Shown here piece by piece: positions 24,384 through 33,872 of a DNA stretch of 64,000 bases. The DNA is from Nemophila menziesii (lineage: Eukaryota > Streptophyta > Magnoliopsida > Boraginales > Hydrophyllaceae): assembly GCA_029959085.1 (NCBI GenBank), contig JARWIR010000001.1, positions 64,542,899 through 64,606,898 of the forward strand. The letters run 5' to 3'. Position numbers and translations under genes: made by a program. Position 1 is the first letter of the stretch, and every line of letters starts with the position of its first letter. The notes beneath the pieces were generated by a model, which saw only the letters and a list, made by a program, of their open reading frames with translations, was not told the DNA's origin and did no database searches.

Positions 24384-25956
24384 GTCAAGGATCTTCTTGA
24401 ATTCTTTTTCATTGTATTGTTTTTGACACGTGATGGGAATGGTGGAGGAGGACGTGTGTTGTTTACCACTGAGCTTTTCTTTTTTTCTGGTGCCTTCTCT
24501 GTAGAGACACTCTTTGGTTCAATTACCTCTTCAATTTTATCTTCAACTGCTTCTTCAACCACCTCTTCAGGAATAGGGGTTGGTTCTTTTGGTTGTTCTG
24601 TTTCTTCTACTCTAGGTGGAGGTAATTGTTTTCCACTTCTTAATTCAACTGCATGACAAGCATCATCTTGAGGATTTATAGTATCACTCGAAAGTTGCCC
24701 TTTTGGCCTGATTTGTATTGAACTAGAAATTTGTGATTGTGTATTGTCGAGCACTTTAATAACCCTAGCTTGTTCTTTAAATCTTTGTTGACTCACCTTC
24801 ATGTTTTCTTTAGAGAATCCATGAATTTTTCTATATTTTGGTCCAAACTTGAAGGTGCGATGAAGGTTGATCATATGTAGCTTGCTGCGATGAATATGAA
24901 TTATAATGTGGATCTTGATAATAATATTAATACTTTGGAAATTGTTGATAGATTGGTTGTGGTTGAGCTCGATAATAACTTTGAGGTTGAGTCTGATAAT
25001 AGTTGCCTTGATTTTCAACCCAATTCTGATTCTGTGGGGAATAATAATTAGCGTGACTTCCTTGAGTTTGATAAGGGCCATTCGAGTAATGGTTTCTTTG
25101 ATGAGGTATAAAGGAAATCAAATCTTGATTGTTAATGCATTCTCACACGAGTGATTTCTTTCTCCACAACCAGGACATGGAGGTATTGTGTGTATTTGAT
25201 TTATCTGAGCTATGAAACTGCTCTCTGAACGTGATTGTTCTTGTAATTCTTTGAGCTATTGGCGTAATTATTTGATCCTTAGAGCTTCTAAGGTATCTTC
25301 TTCTTCATTTTATGTTTCTAATGGACAACTTCTCTCAGTTTCAAGAACTCTTTCTATGAAAATATGAGCATTCTCTGTATCTAATAAAACAAAACTTCCA
25401 TTTTCTAAATTATTTTCCTTTGCCTTGGACTCGCTGTTGAGTCTTCCATAGAACATGGTCAATTGATATTCGGTCTAGGAGACGTGGAATGGACACCTCG
25501 CTTTCTTTTTGTTAAAACGAAACATGCTTCACCAACACTTGCCCCTTCTTTTTGCATAAATTGTTCTAACTCCAACATATCTTTTAAGAGTCTACTAATT
25601 GGACAAAATCGATCTAGGAATTATGCTTGGAGTTGATCTTAATATGGAATTGAATTAAGGTGTTGGTAATCATACCAATCGCTTGCACTTCCGTTTAAAA
25701 AGAACTGGAACATAACATAGTACATCTGTTCCTGTGTGACACCTTTGATGATGTAGGCATCACAGATCTGCATGAATTTTTTAATGTAACGAACCAGATC
25801 CTATTGTGCAGCACCACTAAATCGACCATTACCAAATATATGTTCAATATTGCCTGGATCAGGCCTGAATTTAGCGGCTTAGATTTCTGGAGTGCGGATT
25901 TCTCTAGGTTGCACTCTGAATAAGATGGGAAGATCAAGATTTCTCGGACTTGCCAT
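24377..25956 (-). pseudogene. Gag of element C
   Basis: The minus-strand ATG at 25956 (MASPRNL) leads into the capsid region with RTPEI, KFRPDPGN and KFMQICDAY, then breaks repeatedly. The zinc-knuckle region lies near 25140-25175. An Asn/Gln/Tyr-rich stretch follows, and an acidic linker ends PPPPFPSRV at about 24420. Same domain order as B and I. Confidence 0.8.
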
Positions 25957-26049
25957 CTGAAGAACCTGAAATAAACTAAAAACAAAAGGCGTAAAATAGA
26001 ACTAACTGAAATAAAAACACTAAATAAATGCACAAGGACTAACTATATA

Positions 26050-26068
26050 GTCCCCGGAAGCGGCGCCA
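26050..26068 (-). promoter_or_regulatory. Primer-binding site of element C
   Basis: The minus strand reads TGGCGCCGCTTCCGGGGAC, the tRNA-Asp-like site with one substitution. Confidence 0.8.
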
Positions 26069-26504
26069 AAAACTTATTTTCGGTTAGAAAGGGATAAATA
26101 ATGATAAATAAAGACGCAACTAAAACCCTAACCAAAACACGTTACTCATTGCAAGTGTCATAGATCGTACGCAAGTTTTAATGATAAGTGGAATTCGTCT
26201 TCAGAGTCTACGAAAGTTAGGAGAACTTATGCAAAGATAATGTGAAAATACGAAAGTCAGAAGAATAATACGCAGGAAAGAAAAGACTCTGAAATATTTG
26301 TTTGGTTTTTAAAGACATTAAGAAAATATATAAAGACAAAAAAATTAATAAAGAGAAAGAAAGTAGTATGAGAGTTTAGCTCGAGATCTAGCAAGTAATC
26401 CCCACTAGCATTGTGTTATAACCTATTTATTTAAGGAAGAATTGTGTGATATGCAATAAGCAGGATTCTATATTCGAAAACCTAAGGGTTCCTCCACAAG
26501 TTTC

Positions 26505-26858
26505 CTCCATGGAGGGTGAGTCAGGGCCTAAGATCAGGCCGAAAGGCGTAGTCGATGTACAGTAGGTGAATATTCCCGCACTACCCCTTGTTGGCCCCGA
26601 GGGTTGGAGGAGGCTAGGTTAGCTGAAAGATGGTTATCGGTTGAAGAACATAAGGTCCCCTTCTTTTTCAGGGTAAGAAGGGGTAGAGAAAATGCCTCGA
26701 GCCAATGTTCGAGTACCAGGCGCTACGACGATGAAGTAACTCGTGTCATACTCCCATGAAAAGCTCGAAGAACTATGAGAAAGCGGGTACCTGTACCCAA
26801 AACCGACACAAGTGGGTAGGTAGAGAATACCTAGGGGCGCGAGACAACTCTCTCTAAG
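26505..26858 (+). pseudogene. rrn23: Nuclear copy of plastid 23S rRNA gene fragment
   Basis: About 350 bp matches the middle of plastid 23S rRNA in sense orientation. It contains the near-universal GGCCGAAAGGCGTAGTCGAT stretch, TTGTTGGCCCCGAGGG, GGTTATCGGTT, GGGTAAGAAGGGGTAGAG, ACCTGTACCC, AACCGACACA, AGTGGGTAGGTAGAGAATAC and GGGGCGCGAGA. The match is to plastid rather than plant mitochondrial rRNA, as recalled from family sequence. Scattered substitutions show it is an aged nuclear insertion (NUPT), not a working gene. It lies inside LTR C and joins directly to other DNA at about 26859. Confidence 0.88.
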
Positions 26859-26971
26859 TTCACGAGTTAGAGATAAGTGGACTAAAACTGCTGACATCTG
26901 TGCAAGGTAAACCATCGGCTCTTAGGTCCCCCTACTACCATATAGGCCACCAATTGACAATAACTCCCCCA

Positions 26972-27094
26972 GAACAATTAAAGACTAGAGTTTCATTTTG
27001 AAAAGCAATGAAAAAAGCTATTGAATTAACTGAACAAGTAGATACAAAATGAATTCAAGTGCAAACTGCTGGGCGTTTCGACGGAAAAGAAATT
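26972..27094 (+). pseudogene. rps3: Nuclear copy of plastid rps3 fragment
   Basis: About 41 codons match the C-terminal half of plastid ribosomal protein S3: EQLKTRVSF, then KAMKKAIELTEQVDTK, then IQVQTAGRFDGKEI. Two sense codons are now TGA (after RVSF, where S3 has Arg, and after DTK, where S3 has Gly). It lies 113 bp downstream of the 23S fragment in the same LTR. In plastid genomes rps3 and rrn23 are not adjacent, so this is a composite insertion. The intervening 26859-26971 is unidentified. Confidence 0.82.
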
Positions 27095-27746
27095 ACTTGA
27101 GACAATCATCAATTTCTTCAGAGGAAGAAGCGGTGAGACAAAAGATGCGAAACTTGAATCGTTTGTTTTTTCTTGATAGGTGTGTTGCATTTCCTCCTAA
27201 CCCCCTTTCGGATGTACTTAGGTGGCGACCTAACAATTACCAAGAGACTTAGGTAAGGGGACCCTATGCAATGATCGGTGGTTAATCTCTAACCCTAGTG
27301 GCTATCTAGTTGGGCAAGCCCTTCCGGATCACTACCGCACACTAGACATTTATGTGGTGTTTTAATAATTAGGAACCCCTTCCGGGTTACTATCTAACTA
27401 CCATTAAGGTAATCCAATACGTTGTACACCCCAAGAACTACAGACAATAAGTCAAAACACATAAAAACTGAGATAACAACACTAATTTCTAGTTAAATGT
27501 AAAAAACATCCCAAATTAAAAATAGATATAAAACAAGTATAGGGTTCATTCCCATATGCTAATCTCAAACTAAATAGAATTAGTTCATACTATAGAAAGA
27601 AAGAGAATAAATTACAAATTTGAAGGATTGGAAAGGCATGAATGGTTGTCCAACTCCTTCTGGTCTTCTTTTCTCTTGATGAAAGCTTCCTTTTGGTCTT
27701 TTGGAGAATAAGGACTGACCAAGGATGATTTCACTAAGGTAGAAAT

Positions 27747-27748
<2 letters not shown>

Positions 27749-27795
<47 letters not shown>
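27749..27795. repeat. (TA)n microsatellite in LTR C
   Basis: 47 bases of uninterrupted AT dinucleotide. Apparent ORFs with repeated I-Y residues across it are artefacts. Confidence 0.98.
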
Positions 27796-27799
<4 letters not shown>

Positions 27800-28353
27800 C
27801 CATTGGTCGAAATTAGGAGTAATCCCCAAGTTAGGGAGTCCCGAACTTACCAAAATTCGTATTCCTAACTTATAGGATAGGATAAACCTTAGTCGATATT
27901 GCTTTGGTCATATGTTCTTCGTTACTTATCGGTATTTAATGTTTTTTATATGGAAACGAACAAATTTGAAAGATCTATCTACTCATATAAAAATTCCTCC
28001 TAATTCCAGACTGTTATTTTGCAGTAAATTAATTAGTGGACGTATTTGCAGTGTTGGCAACTTCTTTACTTTCGAAATATATTCAAACTCTTCCTTTTTT
28101 ACTTTGACTTAGGATTTCCTTTACTTTTCCACTTCAATCAGTTTCCATAGGTGTAATAACTTCCATATACCTAAGTGCTACCCAAATAACACACAAATTA
28201 CGCGTAAAAGCTCACAAAATATCAAAACACCTAAAACTAGACAAGAAAGTGCAAAGTATAAATAAATGGGGAAAAATCCCAAAATTAATTTACTAAATAA
28301 CCCTAAAATGATGTCTCAAGTATATATTAATATATCAAAAATAGAGAGACATC

Positions 28354-28380
28354 AAAAAGTTTACATAGTTTTGATTTTTA

Positions 28381-28416
<36 letters not shown>

Positions 28417-28922
28417 ATAAGTTATAATTGAATAAATTTACCAAGTCTATTAACGAGCTCTTAAAGAACCCTTACCAAAACTATTCACGATCTTAACGAG
28501 TCGAGCTTATACAGGTTTGAGTTCGTCTCGTTTAGTAAACGAGCCTGAATTTAAAGCTTGAGCTTGGCTTGTTTAACTAACACGCCGAACTCAAACAAAT
28601 CCTTAGCGAACTCAAACTCGAGCCATTAGTGAGAGTATCGGTTCATTTGTAGCCCTAATCATATATTCAGAATGTTCCACACCATATCCATTGCAAATGA
28701 TCTCAAAGTACGATGCCCTAATATGAGTGAAGATAAAGAGTTTGGGGTGGAAAATGAGGTATTTTGCTAACCCCGATGCCCAAAAGCATTCGAATGAATA
28801 GGCAGCCTCATGGGCCAGCCCATCTATATTTGAGAAGATGATCCCCCAAATATGGTGCAGATTAGACACTAGAAGTCAGGAAGATATCGAATTGTAAACG
28901 TTGGGAGCCTCGAACACTACTT
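28354..28922. other. Unclassified repetitive-looking DNA between LTR C and LTR G, with (TA)n
   Basis: Contains a (TA)n tract (28382-28414) and then a stretch with repeated AACGAG, GAGCTT and AACTCAAA words (28450-28620) of a kind scattered through plant genomes in DNA-transposon-like repeats. An 85-codon minus-strand ORF (28612-28869) has no family I recognise and no context to support it. No gene is supported. Confidence 0.5.
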
Positions 28923-29128
28923 TGGTGGTTAAATCAAAGTCGAAAATAGTAAATGTAAAAAGCGCACACACCTCAAAAACCACGATCAATACTACGCAAG
29001 TATACAGATCGTTACAAGTTATAAGGAAGTAAATTAAGTTTTTTATTAAGGATTTAAGTAGTTATTTCAACTCGTGTTCAATATTAGAATAGATGGTTTT
29101 AAATGTTTTGACTAAAAAGGTAAGAAAG
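28923..29128 (-). repeat. LTR G, left part (host of element D)
   Basis: Begins TGGTGG and aligns with the reverse complement of D's own LTR end, for instance CGTGTTCAATATTAGAATAGAT. There is no primer-binding site to its left, so it is a solo or isolated LTR. The right part resumes at 48372 after element D. Confidence 0.75.
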
Positions 29129-30878
29129 TGATGTCTCCCTAATTGTTCTAATTATAATCCCTTAGGAGACATCATTTTAGGATGAAAATGGTCTTTTTAC
29201 ATTGACTTTCATGCTTAAATTGCAATATTACACTTTCTCCCCTTGGAATTAGACTATTTGCATTTATAGAGCTTTTGTGCGTTAATTTACTTATTTTTAG
29301 TGCAAAGTTAGTAGGTTTATGAATTTCATGAAAAACCAATCCAAGGAGGAGAAGTGAGAATTAAAGTCTTAGAATATTTCTAGTGTGCTTAGTCGAGTTT
29401 CCTGAATTTAAATTGCACTTTCTTATTTTCTAGTCTTGATTTAATGATTTATTATTTTTAAAGCATATGTGGTTTAATTATTTATTTAATGTGAAGCTTT
29501 AGAGATAATATGGATATAAATTAGATTCTAAATCAATTCTAAGAAGATAAGGAAAGAAGATCTTGAAGAAATCTGTAGATAGAAGGAAGTAGAGTTCAAG
29601 TAGGAAAATCTGCCTTATGAATATGAAATTCCAGCCACGTTTCAAAGACGAGTCAATAACATAAGATTGGCTAGGAATTTGGGCGAGTGGTCTGCACCAG
29701 TGGAAAGAGATTTCCGAGACAAGCGGTTTCATATATTGGAACGCCTCAAACGGATAAGTATTGAATGAAATATGACCAAATCAAATCAATAGCAGAATCT
29801 TACCTTTCCTAGATTTTAGGGCTACGAATTAAAGAGTTCTTGACTTGTCTTACACTCCATGTAATTCAACCTAGGGCTTACTAACACCTATAGATATCAG
29901 TTCTAAACCTTAGAAAATCACCCCTTGGCTGCATAAGCTTCATATATATTCATAAATCATCATAGAAGCAATCAAGAGGATCTAGAGGAGGAAGAAGCAA
30001 GAGCTAGAGCTTAAATACATCAATTCAACACTTCTCCATCTCTATTCTTTGGGTAAATTAGTATTAGATCTATTTTTTCTATGAGGTATTTCTAAACTAT
30101 TTATTCAAGAAGTTTTATTATGCATAATTTCTCTTTAGGATTGTAATTATATGAACCTTTGATTATTGTTTTTCTGTTTTAATTTGAATTTGGGATTTTA
30201 GTATTTAATTGAATTGGTTCTTAATTTACATTGACTATTATTTTGTTTTAATCACTAATTTTGAAGTCGTGAATCAAACTTAGCTCATAGTAATTAGGCT
30301 ATTCCATATAGTGGCGTATGGATCACCTTGACGGGGGTTTAATTACAGACTTAGATAATAGACGCGTGGTATCCGTTATTTGACCCTGACGGGCTTGACT
30401 AACCACGTAGCCAATGAGGTAAAATAGTATTCATCTGAAAGTAGCTTATAATCGCCCTGACGGGGTTTGTAATACCGTAGGATAGTTTCTAGGTCCACCC
30501 TGATGGGGACTAGGAGATAATAGATTCCCGACTATTGTGAAGTTTCCCATTCACCCTTATTCTTAGGAATCATTAATTCAATAGGATAGGTTCATACTTG
30601 CATCTCCTTATCTTTCTTGCATAATTATTTATTACTTATTGTTTATTTTATTAAGTTAATTAGAAAACAAACTCCTTTAATATTTATCTTTTTAAAACGA
30701 TTAGAACTATCTATTCTAATATTGAACACGAAGTTAGAATAACTTCTTAAATCCATGTGGAGACGATAATCCCGTATTTACTTATCTATTACTTGGTACG
30801 ACCCGTACAGTTGCGGTCTGTGGATCCTTTATTTCTTTACTTCTATTGCTTTATTTTATAACACACAAGGACCCACCA
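29129..30878 (+). repeat. 5' LTR of element D
   Basis: Starts TGATGTCTCC, with the inverted inner copy GGAGACATCA at 29165-29174, and ends ACCCACCA. TATA-like CTATAGATA lies at 29888-29896 (CTATAAATA in the 3' LTR). Four CCCTGACGGGG-type blocks lie between 30325 and 30509. By eye it differs from the 3' LTR at considerably more positions than E's pair do from each other, in keeping with D being older than E. Confidence 0.9.
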
Positions 30879-30884
30879 AGTTTT

Positions 30885-30903
30885 TGGCGCCGCTGCCGGG
30901 GAT
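30885..30903 (+). promoter_or_regulatory. Primer-binding site of element D
   Basis: TGGCGCCGCTGCCGGGGAT, tRNA-Asp-like, six bases after the LTR end. Confidence 0.88.
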
Positions 30904-30951
30904 TTAAAGCGGTTATTTTATTTTGTGTTTATGTTAGGTTGGTAGTTTTAT

Positions 30952-32190
30952 TTGTTTTCAGTTTTACGTTTGTTTTGTTTTAGTCGCTTTTCAGGTTTTT
31001 CTTTAGGTATGGAGATATCCCCCTATCAAGAGCAAGATCCACCACTTGTGACGCCTCGTTATCAAGGTCAAATTCCACCACAGTGGTGGTTGGAACAACT
31101 GGAAGACTCTTTGGATGATCACTTTCGCGATCATCATAATAGGCTCAGAAAGTTGGAGGACTCCCTCAGTTGTTTCATGAAGGCCACGCAGGAGAACATA
31201 GTAAAGAGTGATGCGAAAATCGATGCTACCATATCATTAGTGCAAGTCGTGCAACAAAGCCATCAATTAATAGAGCAACGATTGACGCAACTCACAGAAA
31301 CAATTGAGAGGCTACAACAAGTACCATCTATGTAAACCAGCCAACGTACAAATATTAAGCATAAGGCCAGTCAAGATAGCGGTGTTCGGTTCAATGTAGC
31401 TACAGAGTTTAGCCTTCAAAAAGAAAAGGAAGTGGAATCACCACAAGTTGCACCTAGTGATCTGGAGATTCCAACAATAGAAGAATCAACCACGCTAAGC
31501 ATAGATGAGTCAATTGTTGGTAATGAAGTCGAAATTGAAATTAAATCTTGTGAAGGGAAGATTACATCTATGGAAATTCCAGCCAACCCGTGTTTAGAGG
31601 AATCAAATATTGAGGTCTTGGTTACAAAAGAGATAGAAGAAGAAGAAGATACTAGGATGGATTCACCACCTAGTACCCCATTGATGTCACCTCTCAATCT
31701 AATAACGACGAATTATTCAAATGGTGACATTGATAAAGCATTTGTAGAGGTGTGTAAAATGCTTGGGAGTAATGCAAAAGAACTCACACCGCAACAAGTA
31801 TTCATAGAAGCTATTCCAGAATCAAAGGAGAATGCGAGTGTAGAGATCAAGATTGAAAGTGTGGCTCTCATAACAAAAGAAAGTTCTGAAACATCCCTTG
31901 TTTTGGACAAAATTCTAGAGGAGGAGCCACTTGAGTTTCCCATTGTTTCGAAAGTATCTAAAGAGGTTAAAGAGAAGGACCACCACCATGAACCCGTGAA
32001 GAGGAGAGCTAAAAATGAGTTTGGGGTCGGAACCACGGTTGCTTGGAAAGCCTCCAAACAAGAGAATAGACAACGAGGTTTCAAAAATGAGTGGATGGGA
32101 CCATTTGTTGTTACTCGAGTAGTGACACCAAAATTAATAGAGATACAACCTTCGAGAGGTCAAAGGACACGAATTGTAGACATACATAGC
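30952..32190 (+). pseudogene. Element D single reading frame: coiled-coil, acidic linker, integrase C-terminal-like tail
   Basis: One frame from 30952 with a single stop (31333-31335), cut at its end by element E. The N-terminal part (to about residue 127) is predicted-looking coiled coil with repeated heptad-like L/I/E/Q. Then comes an acidic linker with ELTPQQVFIEAIPE (shared with E as GLTPQQVYTQVIPE). The tail has WMGPFVVTRVV, the SH3-like integrase C-terminal domain, preceded by EFGVGTTVAWKA. No capsid motif, zinc knuckle or DLGAS protease is present. The frame resumes right of E at 42083. Role unknown; perhaps a particle- or integrase-interacting adaptor. Confidence 0.7.
32186..32190 (+). 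repeat. Target site duplication of element E, left copy (ATAGC)
   Basis: Five bases repeated exactly at 42078-42082. They lie within D's integrase-tail codons. Confidence 0.93.
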
Positions 32191-33715
32191 TGATGTCTCC
32201 TCATTTGTGATAGATTAATGTTAGGATGAGACATCATTTTAAGTGATTTAGAAGTCAATAATGTCGATTTTCTTGAGTTTTAGTGCACTTTCCTATTTTG
32301 TGTCTTGATTTGTAGAATTATTATTTTTAGAGCATATTGGGTTTAATTGTTTATTTAGTGTGTAGCTTTAAAGATAATTATGGAACTTAATTAGAGTCCA
32401 AGTCAAAGACAACAACTTATGGAAAGAGATTTGCATGGTAATTGGAGATAAGGAAAGAAAAGCTAAAAAGATGGAAAGGAAAAGCTGCCTAAATCTGGGA
32501 TTCTGCATACACGTCCAAAGATAGGCGTTTTTACCTAAGAAAGAGGCCGATTTTGGTGATTTCCTTCTATAGGGTCTAGATAATTCTGTTGCGATTCTTT
32601 TGGTATCTTGTGGAGCAAAATCCGACCAATAACGAAGAAGATACACTCAAAACGGTGCAGCAGTGTTTATCTTTATTTCCATACGAATTTGAGTTGGGCT
32701 AGAAGTCCATTACCTTAACTCTTCCTGAAGAAAACGAATTAGGTCTTCTAAACACCTATAAATACACCCTTATATCACTTGTAAATGATCCTTGCCTCAT
32801 AATAATTAGTTCTGAAGGTTTTATTCTTCCAGTTTATTGTAGAGAGCAAGATGATGTCTTTTGTAATTTCTTTTAGTTTATTTCCATCAGGTATGAACTA
32901 AACTTCCCATAGCTTGGGTTTTGCATATGTATAATCTATGAATTCTAATTCTTCTATCTAAGTTTCTTTGGGAATTATATGTTTTAATCTGATATTAGCT
33001 TCTTACTTTATATTTGTTTATGTGTTTTGATTTAATGTCTTTCCTAGAACTGATCACTTTAGGATTGTTTTAATAGTAGTTAGATGGTCTCCTTGACAGG
33101 GTGTTTAACTATTGAACCACCACATAATGTCTAGTGTCGATAGCAGTTCTGACAAAACATACTTCTAACTAGATAGTCATTAGGGTTTGTTTTAACCACC
33201 GTATCACCAAGATTGCAGTATTTGCTTAGGGCCTTAGTTGCGTTTGATAACCCTATTTGAAATCACTTCTTGGTTGTGACGTAGCCCCCTTAGTCGCTCT
33301 CAAGGTCTAAGCTTGGGGAATTTAGAATCCTGACTAAGTATTACCAAGAGCTAATATTCTCCCTTATGAACTAGATTTATAGATAGAATTAGAAGGATTG
33401 GTGCATACTAGCAAAACCTAAGCTATATTTCTCATCTCATATTCTTAATCTTTTACTTTATTGTCTTTATTTTCCTAGTTTAATTCATAATTTCGAAATC
33501 TATTTGCTTTAATTTTCTGTCTTTTAATTATTTACTTTTACTCGTTATCTGTTCCTACGCGTTTAACACACTTAAGTCCCTGAGAACGAACTCTACTTAT
33601 CATTAAAACTTGCATACGTCCTGTAATACTTGCAGTACTGTGCCTGTCTAGGGTGAGAGTGCGTAGTTTCTTGGCTTAATTTTATCTTATTTTTATCACA
33701 CCCTAGGCGACACCA
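32191..33715 (+). repeat. 5' LTR of element E
   Basis: Starts TGATGTCTC, with the inverted inner copy GAGACATCA at 32228-32236, and ends GACACCA. A canonical TATA box CTATAAATA lies at 32756-32764. Nearly identical to 40552-42077 and of the same length within one base. Confidence 0.95.
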
Positions 33716-33721
33716 AGTTTT

Positions 33722-33740
33722 TGGCGCCGCTGCCGGGGAC
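33722..33740 (+). promoter_or_regulatory. Primer-binding site of element E
   Basis: TGGCGCCGCTGCCGGGGAC, tRNA-Asp-like, six bases after the LTR end. Confidence 0.9.
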
Positions 33741-33872
33741 TTGTGTCTCGTTAACGTGCAGGTTATCTATTTCGAGTTTTAGTTTAATTAGTTTTACTCT
33801 TCTGTTTTTAGTTTAGTTTTTATTTTTCCAGATTTACGCTTGGGTTTGCTTTAGTCTTTTTCAGGTTTCACA

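Larger units (their letters stand above)
19533..28353 (-). mobile_element. Element C: Athila/Tat-type Ty3/gypsy element, cut at its 3' end by B
   Basis: Minus-strand element with 5' LTR, primer-binding site, gag, protease, RT, RNase H, integrase, post-pol hairpin block, palindrome array, TATA box and the first codons of the 3' ORF, where B is inserted. Same family as B but clearly diverged, with many stops throughout. Its remaining 3' part must lie left of the window if it survives. The LTR end next to the primer-binding site has lost its terminal TGGTG, a sign of age. Confidence 0.88.
26075..28353 (-). repeat. 5' LTR of element C, enlarged by a plastid DNA insertion
   Basis: The LTR start on the minus strand is TGATGTCTC at 28353, with the inverted inner copy at 28309-28317. 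The end near 26075 is eroded. At about 2.28 kb it is longer than the 1.5-1.75 kb LTRs of its relatives. The excess is explained by organelle DNA (about 26505-27094) and a (TA)n tract. GC blocks of the CCCCTTCCGGG type lie near 27196, 27326 and 27376. Confidence 0.8.

Noticed and set aside
26505..26858. Functional rRNA gene
   Set aside because: Only about 350 bp of plastid 23S, with substitutions, inside an LTR and joined to unrelated DNA.
26634..26915. 93-codon minus-strand ORF
   Set aside because: Antisense shadow of the plastid 23S fragment.
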